Assembly: GCA_002841275.1 (NCBI GenBank)
Contig: PHET01000001.1
Location: forward strand, 34,464-98,463
Direction of reading: 5' to 3'
DNA length: 64,000 nt
From: Actinobacteria bacterium HGW-Actinobacteria-7
GTDB taxonomy: Bacteria > Actinomycetota > Coriobacteriia > Anaerosomatales > PHET01
Shown here: positions 19,624-26,736 of the stretch, one piece after another
Position numbering within the stretch: the first letter of the stretch is position 1
Layout: each line of letters begins with the position of its first letter
Notes under the pieces: generated by a model
What the model saw: the letters and a program-made list of their open reading frames with translations, nothing else
What the model was told of the DNA's origin: nothing
Database searches by the model: none
Position numbers and translations under genes: made by a program

Positions 19624-21122
19624 CATCCCGAGCGAACGGCGTCCCATCCAGCGTTCCCAGCACAGGACCGCGCGCCTCGATCTTCGATCTTGGCTCACCC
19701 GAATCACGTTGTGTACTCGCGCCCGACCCTGACGTGCCATTCGACGGCCTTGAGAGCCTACTGGGCTCGGCTGCACGCATCATCCCGCCCACACTGCCAC
19801 ACGTAACCGAGCTGGAGATCATGCGTCACTATGCTCACCTCGCCGAGATGAACTTCGGCGTGGATTCCGGGTTCTATCCGCTCGGTTCCTGCACCATGAA
19901 GTACAACCCGCGAATCAACGAAGACGCCTGTCGGCTCGAGGGTTTCGCGGGTCTGCACCCGTACCAGCCCGTGCACAGCGTCCAAGGCGCACTTGCATTG
20001 ATGGTGGGCCTGCAGGAGGCGTTGGGTGAGATCTCCGGCCTGCCTGCGGTGAGTCTGCAACCAGCTGCGGGTGCGCACGGTGAGCTGTCTGCTCTGATGT
20101 GCTTCAGGGCGGCCCACACCGCCTCGGGCAATCCACGATCGAAGGTGCTGATCCCTGACACCGCTCATGGCACCAACCCGGCCAGTGTGGCGATGTGCGG
20201 CTACCAGACGGTGACCATCCCGAGCAATGCAGACGGGCACGTAGACCTCGAGGCCCTCAAGGCCGCTCTCGACACCGACGTCGCAGCGTTCATGCTCACT
20301 AACCCGAACACTCTAGGACTGTTCGATCCTCAGATTCTCGAGATCACCGCCGCCGTGCACGAGGTAGGTGCTTTCGCCTACTGTGACGGAGCCAATCTCA
20401 ATGCGATTCTGGGTATCACAAGGCCTGGAGACATGGGCTTTGATGCGCTTCATATCAACCTTCACAAGACCTTCTCGACGCCGCACGGCGGGGGCGGCCC
20501 CGGTTCGGGTCCGATTTGCGTCACCGAACCACTCGCGCAGTTCCTGCCCGGACCACTGCCGTCGCGAACCGAGGAGGGCTGGTACACACTGACCACTCCA
20601 CAGGCCTCGATCGGACGCGTGCGTTCGTTCTACGGCAACTTCGGTGTGCTTGTGCGCGCGTATGCCTATGTGCGTGCTCTCGGTTCAGAAGGACTCAAGG
20701 AAGTGGCCGAACAGGCCGTTCTGTCTGCGAACTACCTCAGGGTCCGCCTCAGGGACACCTTCGACCTGCCGTACGACACGATGTGCATGCACGAGTTCGT
20801 ACTCTCTGGCGCCAGACAGAAAAGTGACTACGGCGTCAGGACTCTGGATATTGCCAAGCGCCTCCTTGACTACGGATACCATCCGCCCACGATCTACTTC
20901 CCACTGCTGGTTGAAGAGGCGCTCATGATCGAGCCCACGGAGACTGAGTCTCTGGCTGAGCTTGATGCCTTTGCTGACGCGCTCATCGCAATCGCGCAAG
21001 AGGCCGCGGAAACACCTGATCTCGTCAGATCAGCGCCCTTCAGCACGCCGGTTCGCCGGATTGACGAAGCTGCGGCGGCTCGCAACCCAGACCTTCGCTG
21101 GAAACCGTCTATCACGGAGTGA
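19620..21122 (+). CDS. gcvPB: Glycine dehydrogenase (decarboxylating) subunit 2
   Basis: PLP-carrying half of the P protein, 500 aa. The Schiff-base Lys283 lies in 'HINLHKTFSTPHGGG'; other signatures are 'YPLGSCTMKYNPRINE' and 'DTAHGTNPASVAMCGY'. The GTG start at 19620 overlaps the gcvPA stop. Together the four gcv genes give a complete T, H and split P system; the L protein (dihydrolipoyl dehydrogenase) is not in this window. The overlap and order support one transcript. Confidence 0.96.
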   Translation: MTSRANGVPSSVPSTGPRASIFDLGSPESRCVLAPDPDVPFDGLESLLGSAARIIPPTLPHVTELEIMRHYAHLAEMNFGVDSGFYPLGSCTMKYNPRINEDACRLEGFAGLHPYQPVHSVQGALALMVGLQEALGEISGLPAVSLQPAAGAHGELSALMCFRAAHTASGNPRSKVLIPDTAHGTNPASVAMCGYQTVTIPSNADGHVDLEALKAALDTDVAAFMLTNPNTLGLFDPQILEITAAVHEVGAFAYCDGANLNAILGITRPGDMGFDALHINLHKTFSTPHGGGGPGSGPICVTEPLAQFLPGPLPSRTEEGWYTLTTPQASIGRVRSFYGNFGVLVRAYAYVRALGSEGLKEVAEQAVLSANYLRVRLRDTFDLPYDTMCMHEFVLSGARQKSDYGVRTLDIAKRLLDYGYHPPTIYFPLLVEEALMIEPTETESLAELDAFADALIAIAQEAAETPDLVRSAPFSTPVRRIDEAAAARNPDLRWKPSITE

Positions 21123-21123
21123 C

Positions 21124-21921
21124 ATGAGCACCCCCTGGCGTCTACTGGTCCACAACACGGTCGACGGCGCACTCAACATGGCCGTCGACCGTGCTATCCA
21201 GATCGGTCGGGAAGAAGGTACTTCACCGCCGACGCTGAGGCTTTACCGGTGGTCGCGACCAACGGTCACGCTCGGGAGGTTCCAGAACGTCGAGAGTGTC
21301 GATCTCTCTGAATGCCGCGCCTCGGGGGCCGATGTGGTGCGTAGGTCCACGGGCGGCAGGGGAGTGCTGCACGACGACGAACTCACGTACTCGGTCGTCG
21401 CCTCTCTTGAGGATGGCGTACCGCGTGGCACTGCGGCATCCTACGCCCATCTCTGCGTCGCAATCGTCGAGACCTACAGGTGTCTGGGAATCGACGCATC
21501 ACTGACCTCGAGGCAACGCGGCGTCAGCGGTTCAGCCGCCTGCTACCTCCAGACCACCCGCGCAGACGTCTCGTTCGGGGCGGCAAAGTTGTCCGGGTCG
21601 GCCCAGGTGTGGCACGGATCCACCGTGCTTCAGCATGGATCGTTTACCGTGACTCGTGACACCGCACGCGAAGGGCGGATCTTCTGTCTGGACTCTGACC
21701 AACGCTCACAACTGAGCAACCATACCGTCACCATCGAGGAAGCGCTCAGACGTCGGGTCACTGACACCGAACTACTGACTGCGTGTGTCGAAGGATTCGA
21801 GCGAGGACTGGGTGTTCAGCTCTACCGCAGCGAGCTGACAGCGGAAGAGGCACTGCGCGCAGGAGCGCTGGTGCCAAGGATGCGGATTGAGGACCCCGAG
21901 TTACCCACTGCCGGGGGCTGA
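21124..21921 (+). CDS. lipM: Octanoyl/lipoate transferase of the LipM-LplA superfamily
   Basis: 265 aa. It attaches octanoate or lipoate to GcvH so that the glycine cleavage system works. The BPL/LplA-fold core reads 'RLYRWSRPTVTLGRFQNV', 'VVRRSTGGRGVLHDDELTYS' (71-90) and 'GAAKLSGSAQVWHGS', with Lys155. Cys140 in 'SAACYLQ' occupies the place of the catalytic Cys of Bacillus-type LipM octanoyltransferases, and the R-R-S-T-G-G-R form is also more LipM-like than LplA-like. Octanoyl transfer from acyl carrier protein is therefore favoured over salvage of free lipoate (inference). ATG 21124 is preceded by GGAG and lies 1 nt after the gcvPB stop. The frame extends upstream into gcvPB but without support. 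Confidence 0.8.
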   Translation: MSTPWRLLVHNTVDGALNMAVDRAIQIGREEGTSPPTLRLYRWSRPTVTLGRFQNVESVDLSECRASGADVVRRSTGGRGVLHDDELTYSVVASLEDGVPRGTAASYAHLCVAIVETYRCLGIDASLTSRQRGVSGSAACYLQTTRADVSFGAAKLSGSAQVWHGSTVLQHGSFTVTRDTAREGRIFCLDSDQRSQLSNHTVTIEEALRRRVTDTELLTACVEGFERGLGVQLYRSELTAEEALRAGALVPRMRIEDPELPTAGG

Positions 21922-22000
21922 ATCTACACTTCAGCCTAAGACCGAGGAAAGACGCACTTCATGCGGTACAATCCATTCAGGTCTATTAGGGAGGTTTCAC

Positions 22001-22321
22001 ATGTCCGACATCGACCATAGCGTGCCCGAGGACGTCCTGCTCGACTTGGGGGACAGGACCAATGACGAGCTGCGTGGGCTCCTAGACGATCTCTACGCCG
22101 AGGAGCAGCGGGTCTCGTACCGCAGACGAGTGCTCCATGGCAAGATCGATATCCTTCGCTCTGAACTCGTCAGGCGGCTAAAGGGTGCTCATCAGGGCGG
22201 CGGAGACGTCATCAGCGGCCACGATGTCGAGCGTTTGATTGACATCCTGGCTAACGACTTGAGGGGCGTGTCCCGGTTCGATGTTGCAGATGATGAACCC
22301 TCAGATGAGGCCGACGAGTAG
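22001..22321 (+). CDS. RsiG-like anti-sigma/c-di-GMP-binding candidate, single motif
   Basis: 106 aa, helical and charged. Residues 35-50 read E-Q-R-V-S-Y-R-R-R-V-L-H-G-K-I-D, fitting the RsiG c-di-GMP signature E-x3-S-x2-R-x3-Q-x3-D with His in place of Gln (Glu35, Ser39, Arg42, His46, Asp50). Streptomyces RsiG carries two motif copies and sequesters sigma-WhiG when loaded with c-di-GMP; single-motif, dimerising versions are known from deep actinobacteria. The tail (about 88-106) is acidic. ATG 22001 has an excellent AGGGAGG site; TACAAT at 21967-21972 is a possible -10 without a clear -35. No whiG-like sigma gene is visible here. The function is inferred from the motif. Confidence 0.7.
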   Translation: MSDIDHSVPEDVLLDLGDRTNDELRGLLDDLYAEEQRVSYRRRVLHGKIDILRSELVRRLKGAHQGGGDVISGHDVERLIDILANDLRGVSRFDVADDEPSDEADE

Positions 22322-22352
22322 CCCCTGACTGTACGTATCCGAGGAGGAGTCC

Positions 22353-22607
22353 GTGACCAGCGTAAACGAGCGAATCAAGCTGTTCTTTGACGAGATGGCT
22401 ACTGATGTCGTTGAAGAGCGGGTGATTGAGTATGTCGTTCGCGAGGTGCACAACGGCCGCAGGTTGATGGAGGTCATCGACGATCCGTATGTACGGAATC
22501 GCCTCAGTGAGGACAAGCTTGCCAAGGTACTCGAGAACTCGGAGATCATCGAGGCGCTCGAGCAGGAGATCCGTTCATCAATGAACACAGGTGACTTCAC
22601 CTCTTAA
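22353..22607 (+). CDS. Small helical protein, unknown
   Basis: 84 aa, predicted all-helical, with no transmembrane segment and no recognised motif beyond charged heptad-like patterns ('RVIEYVVREVHNGRRLMEVI', 'RLSEDKLAKVLENSEIIEALE'). The GTG at 22353 is preceded by GGAGGAG at suitable spacing, so expression is well supported. It lies 31 nt after the RsiG-like gene and 51 nt before the FHA gene, on the same strand. A role as a partner of one of these neighbours is possible but unproven. Confidence 0.75.
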   Translation: MTSVNERIKLFFDEMATDVVEERVIEYVVREVHNGRRLMEVIDDPYVRNRLSEDKLAKVLENSEIIEALEQEIRSSMNTGDFTS

Positions 22608-22658
22608 GCGCAGCTGGTGCGGCGCCTTACAATCGCATGACTATCCGGGGTGACAGAA

Positions 22659-23114
22659 ATGCCTACGTGTCAGATATGCGGGCAATCGATCAGTGACGAC
22701 GATGTGAGTTGTCCTGCATGCGGCGCCGCCACTGAGGGACCTACCGCATCATTCAAGCCGGTGTCCTCACAGGCGCCTGTGGGATCTGTGGCGTCTGAGG
22801 ACTCGGGTGACAGTCCTGTTCTCGTGGTTCGCAAGGGCCCGCAGCTGGGCGAAAGGTTCTACTTGGAGAGCCCCCGACTGACGGTGGGGCGCGATCCCAA
22901 CAGCGACATCTTCCTCAACGACGTTACCGTGTCACGCGTTCACGCCCACCTGACCTGCACGAACAACGAAGTCTCTGTTGCAGACGCAGGCTCACTCAAC
23001 GGCACATATGTCAACGGTCAGATCGTTGATGCCGCCGTTCTCAACAGCGGCGACGTTGTGCAGATTGGGACGTTCCAGATGATATTCTTTCCGCGCAAAG
23101 AGTCCGGCGAATGA
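22659..23114 (+). CDS. Zinc-ribbon FHA-domain protein (GarA/OdhI position)
   Basis: 151 aa. The N-terminal zinc ribbon is C-x2-C...C-x2-C (Cys4, Cys7, Cys18, Cys21), followed by a Ser/Thr/Pro-rich linker (about 25-52). The C-terminal FHA domain has 'VGRDPNSDIFL' (76-86), 'VSRVHAHL' and 'SLNGTYVNG' (112-120), the residues that bind phosphothreonine. ATG 22659 is preferred (GGGGTGA upstream) over GTG 22650. Its stop overlaps the MerR gene start. The FHA-then-MerR order is that of GarA/OdhI with FtsR in mycobacteria and corynebacteria, where the FHA protein controls 2-oxoglutarate metabolism; here the zinc ribbon replaces the usual phosphorylated N-tail. Confidence 0.9.
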   Translation: MPTCQICGQSISDDDVSCPACGAATEGPTASFKPVSSQAPVGSVASEDSGDSPVLVVRKGPQLGERFYLESPRLTVGRDPNSDIFLNDVTVSRVHAHLTCTNNEVSVADAGSLNGTYVNGQIVDAAVLNSGDVVQIGTFQMIFFPRKESGE

Positions 23115-23818
23115 GCACAAGGGACTACCTCACAATCGGAGAGGTCGTCCAGAAGCTTCAGCCGTCATATCCGGATCTCTCCATTTCAAAGATCCGGTTC
23201 CTGGAAGAAGAGGGACTCATCGTCCCGGAACGCACGGCGGGCGGTTATCGGAAGTTCGCGCAAAGCGACGTCTCCCGTATCGAGATGATTCTTCGGTTGC
23301 AGCGAGATCACTTCTTCCCGCTTGCGGTCATTCGAGAGAAGCTGGCAGACGTAGACCGCGGCCGCATCCCCGTTGAGCTGCAGCGAGCCGCCACCAGCGT
23401 TGCCGAGCCATTGGCTCTCCCGAACGATGGCGAGGGACCTTTGCTCGTCGAGGATGCCCCGTCCGTGCTCAACATCCCCACCTCGTTCATCCGTGAACTC
23501 CAGGAGTTCGGCATCGTCGAGATTTCCGTTGGGGAGTTTGGCGGCCAGTTGGATCGGGCTGACCTTCCATGCGTGCATGCTGCCTGGGACCTGAGGCGCT
23601 TTGGGGTCGAGCCGCGACATCTCCGCATGTATGAGACGTTCGCCGAGCGGGAAGCGACGCTGTTCGCCCAGATTCTGATGCCAGCCTTCCGGCACAAGAC
23701 TCCAGAGTCGCGTCACAAGCTCGCTGAGACACTCACCGAGCTTGGCACTCTCACGGATAGCCTCAAGGGCAGGTTGCTGCGCAGGGCGCTGGCCCGAGCG
23801 TTCGAGGATCTCACGTAG
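23111..23818 (+). CDS. ftsR: MerR-family transcriptional regulator, FtsR-like
   Basis: 235 aa. The N-terminal winged HTH (about 5-75) reads 'TIGEVVQKLQPSYPDLSISK', 'IRFLEEEGLIVPERT' and 'GYRKFAQSDVSRI', with the extended first wing typical of the Rv1828/FtsR subgroup. A C-terminal helical dimer/effector region follows (about 120-235). FtsR activates ftsZ in corynebacteria; that target is not testable here. ATG 23111 overlaps the FHA stop (ATGA), indicating coupling. The gene order (FHA, then this) supports the subgroup call better than sequence alone. Confidence 0.85.
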   Translation: MSTRDYLTIGEVVQKLQPSYPDLSISKIRFLEEEGLIVPERTAGGYRKFAQSDVSRIEMILRLQRDHFFPLAVIREKLADVDRGRIPVELQRAATSVAEPLALPNDGEGPLLVEDAPSVLNIPTSFIRELQEFGIVEISVGEFGGQLDRADLPCVHAAWDLRRFGVEPRHLRMYETFAEREATLFAQILMPAFRHKTPESRHKLAETLTELGTLTDSLKGRLLRRALARAFEDLT

Positions 23819-23821
23819 ACG

Positions 23822-24283
23822 ATGAATAGCGGCGACAACATCGTCCACTCGGCCCCCGAAGGTAAGATTCCTGACCACCCACCACTCGATCAGATTGCCT
23901 TCGCGCACTCGAGCGAACGAGTAGCGGCAGAGATCCTCGATTACTATCGCGTTCGTTGGCTCTACGAGCCTCGCAGTTTTCCCCTCGAGTGGGACGGCTC
24001 AGGACGACCCATCGCCTATTTCACGCCAGACTTCTATCTTCCGGACTTCGACCTCTACATCGAGCTGACCACCATGAGCCAGAAGCTCGTGACGAAGAAG
24101 AACCGCAAGGTCAAGCGACTCAAGGAGGTCTATCCCGAGGTGAACATCAAGATCTTCTACCAGAAGGACTTCCGTGCGCTTCTCGCACGCTTCGGTATCG
24201 CCAGCACCGCACAAAGCCACGCCTCAGGCGGGGGATTTGTCTCCGCAAATGACTCTAAGACACCCACAAAGGACGAGTTGTGA
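23822..24283 (+). CDS. PD-(D/E)xK-like small protein, altered catalytic motif
   Basis: 153 aa. The middle looks like a PD-(D/E)xK nuclease fold: Glu32 and Glu37 in 'SSERVAAEIL', 'WLYEP' (46-50), 'FTPDFYLPDFDLYIEL' with Asp70 and Glu81, then a basic helix 'KLVTKKNRKVKRLKEVYP' and 'NIKIFYQKDF'. The expected E-x-K reads E-L-T (81-83), with the nearest Lys seven residues on, so the active site is either rearranged or dead. The last 30 residues are low-complexity. It starts 3 nt after ftsR and overlaps hpt by 4 nt. Restriction-like DNA cleavage is not implied; function unknown. Confidence 0.75.
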   Translation: MNSGDNIVHSAPEGKIPDHPPLDQIAFAHSSERVAAEILDYYRVRWLYEPRSFPLEWDGSGRPIAYFTPDFYLPDFDLYIELTTMSQKLVTKKNRKVKRLKEVYPEVNIKIFYQKDFRALLARFGIASTAQSHASGGGFVSANDSKTPTKDEL

Positions 24284-24828
24284 GCAGGACACCTCCGCTT
24301 CCTGACTTCTGCGACTCGATACTGCTGGATGAGACGACCATTCGTTCGCGGGTAGCCGAACTTGGCGCTGAGATAACAAGGGACTTCGCGGGCAAGGACG
24401 TACGACTGGTCACCGTACTGCGTGGGGGACTGTACTTCCTGTCTGATCTCAGTCGGGCCATCACCCTCGACGTAAGCCTGGATTTCCTTGCGGTCGCTCC
24501 CTACGTTCACGGAAGCGGGGGCACGGTCCGGGTGACGAAGGACTTGGACGACTCCGTACGCGGCGCCGTGATCGTCGTCGTGGAGGACGTCGTCGATACA
24601 GGACTCACGCTCAACTACGTGCTCTCATTCCTCAAGGCTCACGAACCTGAACAAGTGCTTGTCTGCGCACTGCTCGACAAACCAGCCAGGCGCATCGCTC
24701 CAGTGAAGATCACCTATCGAGGATTCGAGATGCAGGATGACTTCCTTGTCGGCTATGGCTTAGACGTCGCGGGCCGCTATAGGAACCTACCGTATCTCGC
24801 ATCTGTGCGACCCGAAGCGTTACTGTGA
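24280..24828 (+). CDS. hpt: Hypoxanthine(-guanine) phosphoribosyltransferase
   Basis: Purine salvage: hypoxanthine or guanine plus PRPP gives IMP or GMP. 182 aa. The PRPP-binding loop is 'VIVVVEDVVDTGLTL' (about 95-109); 'VTVLRGGLYFLSDL' supplies the pyrophosphate-contact loop, and 'DDFLVGYGLDVAGRYRNLPYL' is the usual C-terminal signature. GTG 24280 overlaps the preceding stop. The stop overlaps the GTG frame leading into apt, so the two salvage genes are probably co-transcribed. Confidence 0.95.
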   Translation: MSRTPPLPDFCDSILLDETTIRSRVAELGAEITRDFAGKDVRLVTVLRGGLYFLSDLSRAITLDVSLDFLAVAPYVHGSGGTVRVTKDLDDSVRGAVIVVVEDVVDTGLTLNYVLSFLKAHEPEQVLVCALLDKPARRIAPVKITYRGFEMQDDFLVGYGLDVAGRYRNLPYLASVRPEALL

Positions 24829-24866
24829 AACCGCACCAGACACCTACGCTCTCCAAGGAGGCACAC

Positions 24867-25385
24867 GTGGATCTCTCCCCATTCATCCGTGACATTCCCG
24901 ACTGGCCCAAGCCGGGCGTTGTGTTCAAGGACATCACTCCGTTGCTGGCAAGCCCTGAGGGGTTCCACGCGGCGATCGACACGCTCGCGCAGGAGTATGA
25001 AGGCACTGGCGTGACCAAGGTCATGGGGGCTGAGGCGCGCGGATTCATCTTCGGCGGCGCATTGGCCTACCGACTGGGCGCGGGATTCGTCCCAGCGCGT
25101 AAGCCAGGCAAGTTGCCGTGGAACACGTCTGCGGTCTCATATGACCTTGAGTACGGCACTGACTCGCTCGAGATCCACGAGGACGCAGTAGGCCCCGGCG
25201 ACAACGTACTGATCGTCGATGACGTACTTGCGACCGGCGGAACCGCCGCGGCCAAGGCCGAACTCGTGACCATGACCGGTGCCAAGGTGGCCGGTTTCGC
25301 ATTTCTTATCGAACTCGACTTCCTCAACGGCCGTGCCAAGCTTCCTGAGGCCGCCGCAATCACGTCGTTGATCCACGTCGACTAG
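24867..25385 (+). CDS. apt: Adenine phosphoribosyltransferase
   Basis: Salvages adenine to AMP; 172 aa, standard length. Signatures are 'IRDIPDWPKPGVVFKDITPLL' split across the N-terminus, 'GAEARGFIFGGALAYRLG', 'RKPGKLPW' and the PRPP motif 'VLIVDDVLATGGTA'. GTG 24867 is chosen because AAGGAGG sits 5 nt upstream; an earlier in-frame GTG at 24825 overlaps hpt but lacks a ribosome site. It is the last gene of the rsiG-like-to-apt run. Confidence 0.96.
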   Translation: MDLSPFIRDIPDWPKPGVVFKDITPLLASPEGFHAAIDTLAQEYEGTGVTKVMGAEARGFIFGGALAYRLGAGFVPARKPGKLPWNTSAVSYDLEYGTDSLEIHEDAVGPGDNVLIVDDVLATGGTAAAKAELVTMTGAKVAGFAFLIELDFLNGRAKLPEAAAITSLIHVD

Positions 25386-25407
25386 GGAGAGCCCACAGGT
25401 CCTAGCG

Positions 25408-25416
25408 TGGTAGAAT
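25408..25416 (+). promoter_or_regulatory. Extended -10 candidate for NlpC/P60 gene
   Basis: TGG followed by TAGAAT (25411-25416) makes a good extended -10; no -35 is evident. The predicted leader to GTG 25480 is about 57 nt. Confidence 0.4.
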
Positions 25417-25479
25417 GTCCTATATCACCAAACAGGTTCGTTGCCTCGAATCGCAGTCATCGTCGTAGCAGGAGGTAGC

Positions 25480-26598
25480 GTGAGCGCCCGAACGAGTCGG
25501 CGCATAGTTCTCATAATCGCCGCGTTCTTCGTGTGCGCGGTCCAGTTCATCGCTCTCCCAGGTCTTGCCCAACCGGCCGACCAGATTGCCGCCACACGCA
25601 AGAACGCGACGGATGCAAGCGCGAAGCTGGATGACTTGGCGGCCGATCTCGAACTGCGCAACGAGGAGTTCCTGCAGATCGAGGACTCCCTCGCCAACAC
25701 GCGGGCACAGATATCCTCGGTTGAACGTGAACTTGCGGCGGCACTGGCCGACCAGGACGCCGCGCAAGCGCAACTCGAGCGCCGCGTCAGCACAATCTAC
25801 CGAGAAGGTCCTCTCGGATTCCTCGATGTGCTGGTTGGTGCGACCGACTATCACGACCTCGTCACGCGGCTGGACCTTATGCGCTTCATCGGCCGAAGTG
25901 ACGCGAGTGTCGTCATCAGAGTCACCGATGCCCGAGACCGAATCGAGAAGGCGCAGAGCGCGCTGGAGACTCGGCAGCTTGAACAGCTCGCACTCCGTGA
26001 GCGTGCGAAGGTCAAGCAGGCCGAGGTCAGAACAGCCCTCGAATCGCAGCGCACCTATCTCAACACTATCAACACCCGCCTCAAGAAGCTGATCGCTGCC
26101 GAGAAGAAGCGCCGAGAACTCGCCGCGGCCAAGCGGGCTGCAGAGATCGCTGCGGCGGCAGCCAAGACCACCGTGCAGGGCGGGCGTCGTTACGCTCCTT
26201 CTGCTTTGGGCGCTCCACATCCTGAGGCGGTGGCAATCGCGCGCAAGTACGTCGGAAGGACCCCGTACCTTTGGGGCGGCACCACCCCGGCCGGTTTCGA
26301 TTGTTCCGGACTCGTACAGTACTGCTACGCACAGATCGGCGTTTCGATTCCCCGGACGAGCAGCCAGCAGTACCACTTTGGCGCCTTCATCCCGGCCAAC
26401 CGTCTCGACCTCCTCATGCCTGGCGACCTGGTCTTCTTCGGCAGAGGAGGGGATCCAAATGCGGTACACCACGTCGCGATGTACATCGGCGACGGACAGA
26501 TGATCCATGCCCCGCAGACAGGCGAGCTCGTCAGCATCTCCTCGTTACTCTCACGTATCGAGAGCAGAGGCGACTACGTGGGCGCCTGCAGACCCTGA
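25480..26598 (+). CDS. Secreted NlpC/P60 peptidoglycan endopeptidase with coiled coil
   Basis: 372 aa, exported wall hydrolase of the RipA/CwlO type. A signal peptide spans 1-31 (probable cleavage after 'LPGLA'). An Ala/Glu/Arg-rich coiled coil spans about 35-235, and the NlpC/P60 domain about 250-372 has Cys275 in 'GFDCSGLVQYCY' and His331 in 'VHHVAMYIGDG'. Coiled-coil hydrolases of this class are typically activated by FtsEX at the division or elongation site (family knowledge; no ftsEX here). GTG 25480 is chosen for GGAGG 4 nt upstream. The frame reaches 25441 but without a ribosome site. Confidence 0.94.
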   Translation: MSARTSRRIVLIIAAFFVCAVQFIALPGLAQPADQIAATRKNATDASAKLDDLAADLELRNEEFLQIEDSLANTRAQISSVERELAAALADQDAAQAQLERRVSTIYREGPLGFLDVLVGATDYHDLVTRLDLMRFIGRSDASVVIRVTDARDRIEKAQSALETRQLEQLALRERAKVKQAEVRTALESQRTYLNTINTRLKKLIAAEKKRRELAAAKRAAEIAAAAAKTTVQGGRRYAPSALGAPHPEAVAIARKYVGRTPYLWGGTTPAGFDCSGLVQYCYAQIGVSIPRTSSQQYHFGAFIPANRLDLLMPGDLVFFGRGGDPNAVHHVAMYIGDGQMIHAPQTGELVSISSLLSRIESRGDYVGACRP

Positions 26599-26665
26599 TT
26601 CACACCGTTCGCCTGCCAGACCTGCCCGTTCGTACGATTAGCGGAGCAGTTCGGCGCGGTCGCTG

Positions 26666-26674
26666 TGATATCAT
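26666..26674 (+). promoter_or_regulatory. Weak extended -10 candidate upstream of iorA
   Basis: TGA then TATCAT (26669-26674), 63 nt before the iorA GTG. No -35 recognised. This is the only promoter-like sequence seen in the 138-nt gap preceding the ior-liv-paaK run. Confidence 0.3.
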
Positions 26675-26736
26675 TCGCGACACCTCGGCGCAGCCGCAGT
26701 GCGGTCGCGCCAGTCACCGGAATTGAGGGGGAGTGC

